Under the pieces are notes generated by a model. That model was not told where the DNA came from. It ran no database searches and was given only the letters and a program-made list of their open reading frames with translations. Made by a program: the position numbers and the translations under genes. From NCBI RefSeq assembly GCF_038502225.1, contig NW_027195363.1, forward strand, positions 62,501 to 126,500: a DNA stretch of 64,000 nt, read 5' to 3'. Shown piece after piece: positions 1 through 10,034 of the stretch. This DNA comes from Cherax quadricarinatus. Its lineage: Eukaryota > Arthropoda > Malacostraca > Decapoda > Parastacidae. How positions within the stretch are numbered: position 1 is the first letter of the stretch; every line of letters begins with the position of its first letter.

Positions 1-245
1 TATTGGAGATTTAAACCAAAAACAAAAATTGTAATGGAGGACACTGAGATATTTAAAGATGGGGTAAACAAAGATCTACAGAATGTTGACAAGAAAAAAT
101 AAACAGGACTAGACAAAGAAACCATCATGGCATTTAAAGAATGAGTAGAAGAACTAAGTTCTCTCAAAAACTGGGGGATTTCATAACAGGGAAGCAAACT
201 GGTGGACAAATGGACAAAGTTGGGAAGTACAGGTAACTAAAAACC
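1..245 (+). pseudogene. Degenerate LINE reverse transcriptase fragment
   Basis: Frame-shifted plus-strand translation around 60-150 gives a block like the start of the LINE RT domain (LxNVDKKKxTGLDKETI followed by a weak FKExVEELS). The same block in younger copies in this window reads KPNKSPGP or LDTSKAVRPDNIS. Stops and frame changes are frequent and no open frame survives. The clade cannot be named. It may belong with the C-terminal remnant at 600-860. The similarity is short, so the call is tentative. Confidence 0.3.
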
Positions 246-599
246 AGTGGAATATGATGCTTCAGGTACTACTGTACTAATTGTGTTGAAGGCTTGCCTC
301 ATTTAACCAGACAGTATTTGAAAATAAAGGGCTCTCATAGCTAAGTACTTACAAAGCAAAAAACTACTAACTGGCAAGCATTTTGGTTTTTAATCCCTAA
401 GCTCATGCACTGTATATCAAATCTACTAAGCTACTCAGTCACAAAAATTATTTAAGAATGAAATGGGTGGGCAAACTGCACTGACACATTTACATTTCAA
501 GAAAACTTATCTGAAGATACAAAACGTTGGAAAGACAATAGGAAGAATAATGCAAGTGAACAATGAAGGTGTAAAATCACAAGATTCACAAATGGGTAA

Positions 600-860
600 A
601 TGTTAAAGACTGTTCACAGTATATGTTAGACCAAAATTGGGATATGCAGCAGTGGTGTGTTACTGACACCTAAAAGACATCTGGCCCAGGTACAACATAG
701 TTCAAAGAGAAACTAAATGACTTCTTGAGCCAAAAATCTGAATTTATGAAAAAAAGACATGTCATAAATGGCTGATGGGAGGAAAAGAGAAGAAAATTGA
801 ATATCACTTAAGATTATTAAAGGATAGGAAAGAATTGATAAGAAAAACTTGTTAATATTA
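600..860 (+). pseudogene. Degenerate LINE RT C-terminal fragment
   Basis: Near 610-720 the translation reads LFTVYVRPKLGYAAV, then a block ending in NIVQRE. This parallels the LINE-C segment LYTVYVRSILEYATPVW with EKVQRFATR further down, seen at 61.3-61.5 kb. It is the thumb and C-terminal part of a non-LTR RT. Stops interrupt it and it is not coding now. Confidence 0.4.
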
Positions 861-1000
861 TACCACACAACGAGAACACGTGACCATGGCTATAAACTTT
901 GTTAATACTATACCTCACAACAATGACAACATGAGACAGTGGCTTCAAACTCTGCTAATACTATACCTCACAACAATGACACAAGACCATTGCTATGACC
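851..1000. repeat. 50-bp tandem repeat, 3 copies
   Basis: Three diverged units starting near 851, 901 and 952 share the core TTAATACTATACCTCACAACAATGA. The first unit is the most divergent. Confidence 0.6.
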
Positions 1001-1467
1001 TAAGTAAGAAGTGCTGCCGAAAGGATACCACAACTTTCTTTACAGTGATATAAGAAAAGAATGAATTACTAAACGACATAATAAAAACTACACCCAATGG
1101 AAACTTTAAAAATTATATGATAAATTAAATATAGAAGAGATTACATTATGAGCTTCGCTCTGCTCCTGTAACTAGAAAACAGGTATACTGTACTGCAATT
1201 GCAAATAGGTAATTACATACATGTATACATGTAACACAAAACATTGCTCACCACCTTAAAAACAAAGTCAAAGGCTAACATTTTTGTGCTGAACACATGG
1301 CATTTGACAATGACTAGTAAGCACCATCGCTGCCTGTGAAACATCTGACCTGAGGGGACAGTAGATCATACGGTAGATCATACTGACTACCATCGTTAAC
1401 TACTACTCGCTAAACCTCTCACTGCAAACCAAAACATACGTATTTTTTTTCTCCCTGGCTTATAATT
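1001..1467. other. Unassigned AT-rich interval
   Basis: I see no gene, no long ORF and no recognisable repeat family. Confidence 0.5.
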
Positions 1468-1945
1468 AGTGTCATAACCTGCAAACTCGAGATTAAACTA
1501 ATTGTGATATTTACGTGTGTCGGACTATGAAGCTGGTTGACCCGCGATAACTGTGGAATAGAGAGAGTTAATTAATGCTAGTGTCAACGTGAACTTTACT
1601 TTGAGGCTTGCCAACCCGTGCTGCCTGCGAGAGAAGGAGAGGGGCCAGCTCACCTCAAATAACACTTACGGCTTACTGTATAGCCCTATTCGTGGTAGGT
1701 GCTCATGGCTTATAACAAGAAAGCTCCACCTATACTGTGCTACCGCCACACACTTTTAGAGAGAACTAATGTGTTGCCACCATATCTTTTCTACCAATCC
1801 ACTATCCTACATACACGAACTGCTGAATGCACACAAAAATAAAATGGAATAAAATATTAAAAGCATAACTATAAAGCATTCATACAAAGAGTTCTGCAAC
1901 ATATATAAAAAAGGAACAAAACAGGTCATTTTAAATAGGAAAGTG
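1468..1945. repeat. Dispersed repeat family X, copy 1
   Basis: Begins GTGTCATAACCTGCAAACT and aligns over about 450 bp with 3150-3575 in the same orientation. Shared landmarks are a GGACTATGAA block, GCTGGTTGACC, the GAGAGAGAAGG stretch, and an A-rich 3' half with AAATGGAATAAA and GAGTTCTGCAACA. No ORF. The nature is unknown; a non-autonomous transposon is possible. Confidence 0.6.
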
Positions 1946-2019
1946 AAAAAATACAGCTAAGTGAAGTGTGTGATACTGTACAGCAAAATATTGCATTAAC
2001 AGACCCCAATTTAGCAAAT

Positions 2020-2262
2020 TTCAGATTTGATGGACTCAGAAGCAACAAAGTCCATTAAATTCAGAATAGTTCATTATTCTTACAGTTCACTGAGTAAATT
2101 CATTTTGGATTTAACAGATTTTGTTTCTTCAATCAGAATTGTTTGTTCTTTTTATGGAAATACCAGATTTAATGACAAAGTCTGTTAAATCCAGAATAAT
2201 CCATTATTGTGCAGCAGCTAGGTAAATTTATTTTTGGGTTCAACAGATTTAATCCTGTTGAA
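2020..2262. repeat. Approx. 130-bp tandem duplication
   Basis: Two diverged units share ACAAAGTCCATTAAATTCAG versus ACAAAGTCTGTTAAATCCAG (2044 and 2175), and then GTAAATTCATTTTGGATTTAACAG versus GTAAATTTATTTTTGGGTTCAACAG (about 2092 and 2219). Confidence 0.55.
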
Positions 2263-3149
2263 GCTTTACAGCAAAATCATTCAAAATATTACCAACATCA
2301 CTCACTGCACCGAAGATTACTACTGAAACACCATCCATCAATGATCCCTGAAAGTTAGAGCTCTTAACCTCACAAAGAACAATATCTCCAAAACACACAT
2401 CGTCAAAGGACACAAGTGCAACTAACGTGACATTTTACTGTGGCAACGTTTCGCTCTCCAGGAACTTTGTCAAACACACATCCATTACACAACTACTGAA
2501 AACCTGAATTACAACGCCTGCACATAAAATTTTAATTGTTCTCATATAAATCTACACAGGCAATGTAAAAGTATTCATTAAAAAAGATACAATTAAGTTC
2601 CTTTCCATCTTAAACTTCATAGACAAGATAATTGCCCTTACCTTTCACATCCATAGTTAACAAGGCCTTCACCACAACAAAAGCTCAAAGAAGTCCTCTA
2701 CCATAACAAAAGTTCAAACAAGTAAATAAACAGTCTTGGGAGAAACTCCAGAGAGCACTGCGCCTGTTTCTTGCCGCCTAAAGAAAGGTGTCTGCAAAGT
2801 TATCATCAGCAGGTGGGGTGCAACTTCATTGCATTATTTAGAAGTAACCCAAAAACCAAGGTATAACAACAATGAAAACTCCCCCCTTTACCCCCCCTCA
2901 CAAATTTGCAAACTGTATTAAGCTTGGTGCAGTGAAGGTCAAACTCATTGGCTATGATACCATCATTGCAAAAGCAATACAAGTAGAAATTTCCTTATGG
3001 TTGATCAGGAGGAAAAAAGAGTTGACTATGATAACCACATAAAATATTATAAAAGTATACAAAAGAATAGATAAGGAAGATTGGCTTAACTCTCAAACTG
3101 GAGTGCAACTTATTATTTTATCCCAGCTCCTTTGTGATATTACTAATGA
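2263..3149. other. Unassigned interval
   Basis: No recognisable gene or repeat. A 61-codon open frame at 2736-2921 is short, shows no family signature, and is not called. Confidence 0.5.
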
Positions 3150-3575
3150 CCAGTGTCATAACCTGCAAACTTGAGATCAAATTTATAGTGATATTTACAT
3201 GTGATGGACTATGAATCTGGTTGACCTGCAGCAACTTGGGATAGAGTTTATTAATACTGTTAGGTTTGCTGACCCATGCTATCTGTGAGAGAGAGAGAGA
3301 GGTACCAGCTCAAGCTGTAGGCAAATGTGGCATGTGCAAAAAAGGCCTACCTATACTACCATCACAAACTTCTAGTCAGTGAAGCTGCATCACTAATGCT
3401 CTCCCTACCCCTTTATCCCACCACACTCGGTGTTTGCAATTTAATATATAGTATACAAGGAAATAAAGTGGAATAAAGCATTACAGGGGACAGTCATAAA
3501 CAAATTATACAAGAGTTTTGCAACACAAAAATTAAATACAACATTCTAAATAAAAATAAAGAAAAGTGAAATAGA
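3150..3575. repeat. Dispersed repeat family X, copy 2
   Basis: Direct-orientation partner of 1468-1945. Key shared points are GTGTCATAACCTGCAAACTT, the GGTTGACCTGCAG variant, the GAGAGAGAGAGAGG run, and the A-rich tail with AAGTGGAATAAAGC and GAGTTTTGCAACAC. Roughly 75-80 percent similar by eye, with indels. Confidence 0.6.
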
Positions 3576-3679
3576 GAACTGCTTAACCAGATTCAACAAG
3601 CTAGAAATGAAAATATAAATGAAAGGAGAAACAAATGGTTTTGCATCTCTTAATAAAATTTGAAGAATCTAGGTTAACT

Positions 3680-4488
3680 GTGAAACTTTAGACAAATTGA
3701 TTGGAACAATATGACAGGAAATCTTGAGTCTAGTGACTTTCTTGATACGATTCTGGATTGCTTTTTAAAACAGTTTGTGACAGAACCAACTAGAGGAAAC
3801 AATTTGCTTGACTTGGTTCTTGCCAACAAGGAATCGCTAATTAATAATCTTGAGGTTAATGAGCTTGGGGAAAGCAATCACAAACCACTTAGTTTCAATA
3901 TATCATGGAATTGCCCAAATAAATGCAGTCAAGTCTCTGTCCCAGACTTCCACTTGACCGACTGCATGTGACTGAGAAATTACCTGGGCGGGCTAAATTG
4001 GAACGACCTGACTATGGGTCAGGTAGGTGGTGTTGGTTGCCAATATGACATTTTTCAGAGCATAGTTCTAGTTGCCCAGACAACTTATGTTCCAAGTATG
4101 GAAATCAGATCAACCAAACAGATAAACAATAGATTAAAACATCTCATTGGTCAAAAGAAAGGCATATACATGTATAGGCATATCAAAAGAGGGGCTGGGC
4201 AGTTAAGAAATCAATATATTCAATTTGAGAGAGAAATAAGAATGGGAATAAGAAAAGCTAAATGAGATTATGAGGCTAAAATGGAAAGAGATTCAAAGAA
4301 TAACTCAAAAGGTTTCCATCAAGTATATAGAAGTAAGACTGGGGACAAGACTGGCCCACTCAAAAGTAACTCAGGTCAGATCAGACAGTGATAAGGAAAT
4401 GTGTGAAATTTTTAACTCTTATTTCCTCTCGGTTTTTATGCAAGAAAATACTAGCATATTCCAGAAACTATAAATTATGTAGAACAGG
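3680..4488 (+). pseudogene. LINE-A: endonuclease C-terminus and linker (part 1 of 4)
   Basis: Non-LTR retrotransposon ORF2 remnant. Reading begins near QIDWNN, the end of an APE-type endonuclease. It then runs through FVTEPTRGNNLLDLVL and SNHKPL, the latter corresponding to the catalytic SDH motif with D replaced by N. The linker region up to 4480 contains a weak NSYFLSVF, which corresponds to the pre-RT NEYFxSVF motif. Stops and frame shifts make it non-coding. The element continues at 4865, 7027 and 9053, because three later insertions split it. The 5' half of the element (ORF1 and most of the endonuclease) is absent, as is usual for 5'-truncated LINEs. It resembles CR1/L2-type LINEs; clade unproven. 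Confidence 0.75.
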
Positions 4489-4864
4489 ATCTGGAGTTTA
4501 CCTGGAGAGGGTTTTGGGGGTCAATGCCCCCATGGCCCGGTCTGAGACCAGGCCTCATGGTGGATCAGGGTCTGATCAACCAGACTGTTACTGTTGGCCG
4601 CGTGCAAGCTGACGTACAAACCACAGCCCGGTTGGTCAGGTACTGACTTTAGGTGCCTGTCCAGTGCCTCCTTGAAGACAGCCAGGGGTCTACTGGTAAT
4701 CCCCCTTATGTATGTTGGGAGGCAATTGAACAGTCTTGGGCCCCGGATACTTATTATGTTGTCTCTCAGTGTACTCGTGGCACCCCTGTTTTTCATCGGG
4801 GGAATGTTGTATCTCCTGCCGAGTCTTTTGCTTTCATATGGAGTGATTTTCGTGTGCAGGTTTG
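4489..4864 (-). pseudogene. LINE-B 3'-end fragment, nested in LINE-A
   Basis: The minus-strand frame encodes a LINE ORF2 C-terminus: RRYNIPPMKNRG, then RGPRLFNCLPTYIR, then LDRHLKSVPDQPG, followed by a 3' tail with GGTTGATCAG. The Lx-NxLPxxIR / LDxxLxxVPDQ pattern is the typical C-terminal signature of jockey/CR1-like LINEs. It sits cleanly between the pre-RT linker and RT block of LINE-A, so it inserted after LINE-A. Related plus-strand tails lie at 11455-11610 and 12110-12265. Only about 375 bp of the 3' end was integrated. Confidence 0.7.
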
Positions 4865-5658
4865 ATACCAATAATCTATGCACGATTAGAGTAACTGGTG
4901 ACATGGTCCTCAAACAAATAGAGAAATTAAAACCAAACAAATCCCCAGGCCCTGTTAAACTGTTTGCAAGGGTTTTAAAAGAATGTAAAAAGGAGATTAT
5001 CAAACCTTTGGCTAAACTTTTCAACATATCACCACAAACTGGCATGGTGCCATTTAAGTGGAAAATGGCAAATATAATGCTGTATATATTTACAAAGCAG
5101 GAGACAGGTCCTTAGCTTCAAACTATAGATCAATAAGCCTTACCTCCATACTAGGAAACTTTATGGAATCTATAATTCCCTAGGCAAGGGGCGGTCCTGC
5201 CTTACGAATTTTTTAACTTTTTTCAACCAAGGTAGTATTTGAGGAGGTAGATCATAGTAATGAATATGATATTGCATATATGGACTTCAGTAAGGCTTTA
5301 GATAGAGTTCCACATCAGAGGTTATTGAGGAAAATTAAAGCACACGGAATTCAAGGAGAAATTTTTTCCTGGGTAGAGGCATGGTTGACAGATAGGCAGC
5401 AGAGTGTTTGCATTAATTGGGAGAAATCAGAGTGGGTGCACTTCATGAATGGTGTTCCACAGGGGTCAGTGCTAGGCCCTTTGTTGTTCACAATCGATAT
5501 AAAAGACACTGATGAGGGAATGCATAGCAACATTAGCAAGTTTGCTAATGACACCAAAATAGGTCGCCTAATTCATTGTAATGAAGACATTAGAGTACTC
5601 CAGGAAGATTTGAACAGACTGATGCAGTGGTCGGAGAAGTGACAGATGCAGTTTAACA
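4865..5658 (+). pseudogene. LINE-A: reverse transcriptase (part 2 of 4)
   Basis: RT domain in order: LKPNKSPGP (fingers) near 4927, a decayed NYRSISLTS near 5120, then a partial GRSCLTN block. These are followed by an open frame at 5280-5642 with MDFSKALDRVPHQRLL, GVPQGSVLGPLLF and KFANDTK. The catalytic FADD is FAND, so one aspartate is lost. A deletion of a few dozen codons removes sequence between the ISLTS and GRSCLTN blocks. The protein breaks off at QMQFN, where the Tc1-type transposon is inserted, and resumes at 7027 (KCKVLNIG). Confidence 0.85.
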
Positions 5659-5660
5659 TA

Positions 5661-7024
5661 GTGCTCGTCACAGCTTTTCGCCACGTGAGTGCCCCGGCAT
5701 AATGCCATGGCGAATATCAAAGGCCTACCATACAGGGGGGTCTTTTTTTCGTCAGTGCATTGTACCGGTAGCAGCCACTAGCACGATATCACGGCCTGCC
5801 ACCATACTCCACAGTGACTCCCCAGTGCTCACGTGGCTGCCATGGTGAGAGGAAGTGTTGCACTTTTGTCTCTCATCCGCCCCATCTTTTGTCCGGTGTT
5901 CCCTTTGGTTTTGGGGCTATACATGTTTGATTAAGGGTAAAAGGAAATCTTTAACACCTGCAACTATAGGGCTTCACAAAGTCGGGCACTAGATGAAAGA
6001 AATAGTGGAAAACGGTGTGTGTGAGCATTCAGTGAGAAACTGGGTGCAGCGTTTCAAGGCTGGTGGCAGTGTCGAGTTACTGTCTGCCAAACCTCGGCCT
6101 GGCCCCTCAAAGAAAATATCTGTTCGTACCTTAACTGTGTTAAAGAAGCAGTTAGAGTGTACCTAAGATAACTGCTAGAGAATTGAAAGAAAAGAACCCA
6201 CATCTTCTCTCAGAGGTGTCTGTAAGAACTGTGAACAGACATGTGTTAGAACTGGGATACAGAAATCACCGCCAGGCTAAGAAACCGATTCTCCCCAAGC
6301 CACAGAAGAAACGTAGGCTGGATTATGCAAAGAAATATCTTCACTGGAATCCTTAACAGTGGTCTAAAGTGCTTTGGAGTGATGAAGCAACCTTCACTGT
6401 CACCTGTAACCATGGTGGACATGTGTACCGGCCCAGAAGCAGTGACCCGCTAGACCCAAGCTACACTTAGACTCGCTCATGGTTTGGGGGTGTTTCAGTG
6501 TTCAGAGTGTTGGTAAACTCATTGTGCTTCCCAAAAACCAGTATATGAACCAGTATAATTACCTGGAGTTATTGTGTGACAATTTACCTGAGGCATTTGA
6601 CAAGTGTGGGGCTACGGATTTTATGCAGGATGGTGCACCGCGTCATACCGCCAAATCTGTAGTTCACTTGTTTAAGGACTGTGAAGTGAGGTTCTTGAAT
6701 GACTGGCCAGGCAATTCCCCAGACCTAAACCCCACTGAGAACCTCTGGTCAATAATGAAATGAAGTTGACTGGGCAAGGATATCAGTTCCATCCCCCAGC
6801 TGGAGGCTGCTCTACATGAGACATGGAATATACCTCCCCAAACTCTCAAGAATTTGTGTGAGTCTTCCTACATGGCTGAGGGACGTGATTAAGCGTAAAG
6901 GACGCAGCACCAAGTATTAAAACCTCAGTAAGTGTGCAAATATTTATATATTATAATCTTTCATGGTATGTGTTTATGTTTTGGTACGTGTGGGGGAGGG
7001 GCGGAATAATGCCGTGACTAGCAC
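5661..7024 (+). mobile_element. Tc1/mariner-type DNA transposon, nested in LINE-A
   Basis: The ends are inverted repeats: GTGCTCGTCACAGC at 5661 and, read on the minus strand from 7024, GTGCTAGTCACGGC. The left flank is TA (5659-5660), the expected target duplication. The right flank is TG (7025-7026), a decayed TA or target. Removing the element rejoins LINE-A (QMQFN ... DKCKVLNIG) to within one base, which fixes the boundaries. Length is about 1.36 kb, close to an autonomous Tc1-type element. It carries the transposase pseudogene at 5985-6765. Confidence 0.85.
5985..6765 (+). pseudogene. Tc1-like transposase, broken
   Basis: The N-terminal helix-turn-helix region reads CEHSVRNWVQRFKAGGSVE near 6020, then SAKPRPGPSK. 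DDE catalytic blocks are all recognisable: VLWSDEATF near 6370 (first D), MQDGAPRHTA near 6625 (second D), and NSPDLNPTENLW near 6715 (E). I count 35 residues between the second D and the E, against 34 in classical Tc1. The reading frame is broken by stop codons and at least two frame shifts; only 6479-6763 stays open. The enzyme would cut and paste the element between TA sites, but this copy cannot do so. Confidence 0.85.
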
Positions 7025-7026
7025 TG

Positions 7027-7251
7027 AAGACAAATGCAAAGTACTAAACATTGGACAAGAAAAAACCATGCCACATATAAACTAAATAATGTAGATCTTA
7101 ATATTACTGATTGCAAAAACAATTTGGGAGTTCTGGTTAGCAGCAATCTAAAACCAAATCAAGCTAAGGATTCTTCAACTCTATATATTGTTAATTAGGC
7201 CTCATTCAGATTATGCTGCACAGTTCTGGTCACTATTACTGAATGGATATA
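7027..7251 (+). pseudogene. LINE-A: RT palm/thumb (part 3 of 4)
   Basis: Resumes with KCKVLNIG, then NNLGVLVSSNLKP, then a decayed HSDYAAQFW. These are the usual post-catalytic RT blocks of CR1/L2-like LINEs. It ends at TATA (7248-7251), where the Tigger-type transposon is inserted, and continues at 9053. Confidence 0.75.
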
Positions 7252-7469
7252 GAGTGGTACCTTGACTTTTGAGGGCCCCAACTTTTGAGTTTTCCAAGTT
7301 ACAAGCTGTCGTGTGGTCAATTTTTTGCTTTGAGATGCGAGCCAAAATCCAAGTTATGAGCAAGCTTCAGATACACCGCCACTAGTTGGCTCAGCGAATG
7401 CCACAGCATCCACCCAGCATCCCGCGTCTCACTCATTTAGTGCATGTGGTTACCTCGTCATGGACGCAT

Positions 7470-8180
7470 CTCTCGTGTTGTGCTTGCTGGACAATGCACC
7501 TGCTGACCCACTGAACCTCAAAGACAACACCCTTGAAGAGTCAAGTTTATAAAGGTTCTCTACTTTCCACCCAACACCACCCCTATCCTGCAGCCCATGG
7601 GCCAACAGGTGATTTCTAATTTAAAGAAGTTCTTCACCAAGTACCTGTTCCTCCACTGCTTTGAGGTAACGGAGAGCACAAACTTCACCCTTCGAGAATT
7701 CTGGAAGGACCACTATAACATCATGATATGCCTCAGAATTAGATATGGCCTGGCAGGGTGTTACAAGGAGGACCTTGACCTCTGCATGGAAGAAGCTGTG
7801 GCCTGAGGTTGTGTCCGAAAGGGACTTTGAAGGATTCGAAACCGAAGCGGCAATGGTGGAGGAGATTGTGTCCTTCGGAATGTCCATGGGCATGAAGGTG
7901 GATGAAGAAGATATGAACCAACTCATCAAGGAGCACTCTGAGGAACTGACGATGGAGGAGTTAAAGGAACTACAGACGCAGCAGCACATGGAGGTTTTGC
8001 AGGAAACTAGTACCACAGAGGAGCCAGATGTGGAGGAGGTTATCTCTACAAGTGAGATAAAAGAAATGTTGGGAATCTGGGAGAGACTTTCAGAGTTTAT
8101 TGAAAGGAAACACCCAGAAAAAGTTGCAACTGGTCGTGTGTCGGTGCTATTTAATGACACTTGCCTAACTCATTTCTGAA
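7470..8180 (+). pseudogene. Tigger-like transposase, C-terminal half
   Basis: The catalytic-domain end is visible: LLDNAPADPLNL near 7484 (second catalytic D in DNAP), then a block for FxPxTTPxLQPM. This is followed by GQQVISNLKKFFTKYLF at 7600, and by the region REFWKDHYNIMICL with TSAWKKLWPE. The acidic C-terminal tail runs to 8178 (EELTMEELKELQ). This order matches TIGD1-type pogo transposases. A frame shift near 7770 divides two open frames (7597-7806 and 7745-8179). The CENP-B-type DNA-binding N-terminus is absent. Confidence 0.8.
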
Positions 8181-8359
8181 ACATTCTGAAAGGGAGGATA
8201 AAACAAACCTTCTTGGACAGGTTTTTATTGAAACGTCCTGCAGATGAAAGTGAGGAAAGAGTGGCAAAAGAGACAAAAACCAGTGAAAGTGAAGTGAAAA
8301 AAAAATTGTAGCAATTAAGTTCAGCAATAAAGTGTAGCATTAAGAGTGTAGCAAGTTAA

Positions 8360-8665
8360 GCGAACCATACCACAGATGGGGTTAGAACCCACGATCAGAG
8401 AGTCTCAAAACTCCATACCATCGCATTAGCCACTGGGCCAGCTAGCTTCAATAAGATTCATCCAACTAGGTATATTTCTACACCATAGGAAGGTTAGCAT
8501 TGGCACCACTGTGACCACAGATGCAAGTGTTTACAGACAAATCTCCCGCTAGCATGGCCGTGAGAATCTCTGATCTGAGGTTCTAACCCCCACCCGTGGT
8601 ATAGGTTGTTTGCAATCATGTCATTACGATTTTGTGAGTCAAGTTAAACGATTAAGTGATAGAGT
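8360..8665. repeat. tRNA-like SINE unit with inverted ends
   Basis: Read on the minus strand, 8452-8360 has an A-box-like TGGCCCAGTGG and, 45 bp further, a B-box-like GGGTTCTAACCCC, the RNA polymerase III promoter pair of a tRNA. At 8566-8605 the plus strand repeats the second half (GAATCTCTGATCTGAGGTTC...CGTGGTATAG), followed by a tail TTTGCAATCATGTCATTACG. Similar pieces occur at 57506-57556 and 58165-58285, the latter sharing the TCATTACGATTT tail. It lies inside the Tigger-like element, so it is younger. It is not a functional tRNA: the stems are not complementary. Confidence 0.6.
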
Positions 8666-9052
8666 TTATGACAAACGAAAGCGACCGAAAAAGTACGAAA
8701 TGAAACGAACTCCTCCAATCTCCTCTGCCTATCTTTTCCACCCTCCACCTCTGCCAGCATATTTCATTAGCCCAAGTCATCTGATCTCCAAGGTAAATAC
8801 ACTTTATAAAACCAGTTTATTTCTTTGCATTCTCTTCCATTATGTTTTTATTACACTATTTCTCATTTATAAATACATTTTTCTCATTTAAAAACCCATA
8901 ACAAAAAAATTGGGGTGGTTTTTTGGGGGCTGGAACGGATTAATGGCATTTCAATTAATTTCAATGAGGAAAATTTATTTGATATATGAGTAAATTGAGT
9001 TACGAGCTCAGTCATGGAACAAATTAAACTTTTAAGTCAAGGTACCACTGTA

Positions 9053-9565
9053 AATGCACTGGTAAACGTACAAAGGAGGATGACAAAATTGACCCCTTGT
9101 ATCAGAAATCTTCCCTATGAGAACAGACTGAGGGCCCTGAATCTGCACTCTCTCGAAAGGCATAGAATTAGGAGGGATATGATCAAGGTGTATAAATGGA
9201 AAACTGGAATAAATAAAGGAAATGTAAATAGCATGCTAAAAATATGTAGCCAAGACAGGACTCTCAGCAATGGTTTTAAGTTGGAGAAATTCAGATTCAG
9301 GAAGGATACAGGAAAGCACTGGTTTGGTAATAGAGTTGTGGATGAGTGGAACAGACTCCCAAGTACCGTCATAGAAGCTAAGACGTTATGTAGTTTTAAA
9401 AGTAGGTTGGATAAATACATGAGTGGGTGTGGGTGGGTGTGTAAGTTGGATCTGTGACCTGACCTGATAAGATGGGTCATTGATTTAAGCCTGGAGGTGA
9501 CTTGGGCCTGCCTCACATGTGCTAGTAGGCCTGTTGCAGTGTTCCTTCTTTCTTATGCTCTTAAA
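9053..9565 (+). pseudogene. LINE-A: ORF2 C-terminus and 3' UTR (part 4 of 4)
   Basis: The open frame 9014-9457 contains the ORF2 C-terminus from 9053: ALVNVQRRMTKLTPCIRNLP, LHSLERHRIRRDMIKVYK, then WFGNRVVDEWNRLPS and FKSRLDKYM. This is the conserved C-terminal region of decapod-type CR1/L2 LINEs. The following 3' UTR has GTGACCTGACCTGAT and GGCCTGCCTCACATG...TAGTAGGCCTGTTGCAGTG. The same UTR recurs at 51290-51330 plus 52411-52520. Confidence 0.85.
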
Positions 9566-9574
9566 AATATCAAG

Positions 9575-9800
9575 TTTCAAGATCTTTCTTTCTACTTTCA
9601 ACACACCGGCCACATCCCACCGAGGCAGGGTGACCCAAAAGGAAAAACGAAAGTTTCTCCTTTTAAATTTAGTAATATATACAAGAGAAGGGGTTACTAG
9701 CCCCTTGCTCCCGAAGTTTCAAGATATGTCTGCAAAAAAGTCACCTCGGATGACACATATGAATCACCAACAGGCAACTGAAATGCAGTCCAGTGAAGTA
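9575..9800 (+). repeat. Dispersed repeat family Y
   Basis: Contains CACCGGCCACATCCCACCGAGG, GAAAGTTTCTCCTTTTAAAT and GAGAAGGGGTTACTAGCCC. It resembles a very common decapod repeat that I remember. A diverged second copy of its end is at 23375-23480 (GGGATTACTAGACTCTTG, AGTCGCCTCCTACAAC). No function is evident. Confidence 0.5.
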
Positions 9801-9942
9801 CGCTAAGAATTGAAGTAGCTAATATTGGATACTTCTTAAAAAAAAAAAGGGGGGGATACTGTATCACCTTGGGTTGATGAAAAACTAATCTATCAGCACT
9901 GGAAAAAAATGAGAATTTTATTTAAGGAAGGTAAACCAGCAA

Positions 9943-10034
9943 ATGTGTATGAATAAATGAATGAATGATTTAAAAATAAATATACATTTATTTATTTATT
10001 TATTTATTCATTCATTCATTCATTCATTTTCCCC
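9943..10034. repeat. (ATTT)n/(ATTC)n simple repeat with inverted half
   Basis: GAATAAATGAATGAATGA is followed about 20 bp later by a TTTA run and then a TTCA run, so the tract can fold back on itself. Confidence 0.8.

Larger units (their letters stand above)
7252..9050 (+). mobile_element. Tigger/pogo-type DNA transposon, nested in LINE-A
   Basis: Terminal inverted repeats are GAGTGGTACCTTGACTT at 7252 and, from 9050 on the minus strand, CAGTGGTACCTTGACTT. TA flanks both ends (7250-7251 and 9051-9052), as expected for the family. The CAGTGGTACCTNGACTT terminus and the 3' subterminal block GGAACGGATTAATGGCATT are characteristic of Tigger-like elements. The 5' half of the transposase is missing, so this is an internally deleted copy. 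Precise removal rejoins LINE-A in register. It also hosts the SINE-like insert at 8360-8665. Confidence 0.85.

Noticed and set aside
3711..3971. Independent host gene at this open frame
   Set aside because: FVTEPTRGNNLLDLVL is a LINE endonuclease signature, continuous with LINE-A.
7597..8179. Domesticated host TIGD-type gene
   Set aside because: It lies within intact Tigger inverted repeats, lacks the DNA-binding half and contains a frame shift.
8360..8452. Genuine tRNA gene
   Set aside because: A- and B-box-like motifs exist, but acceptor and anticodon stems do not pair and the unit is dispersed, so it is SINE-like.
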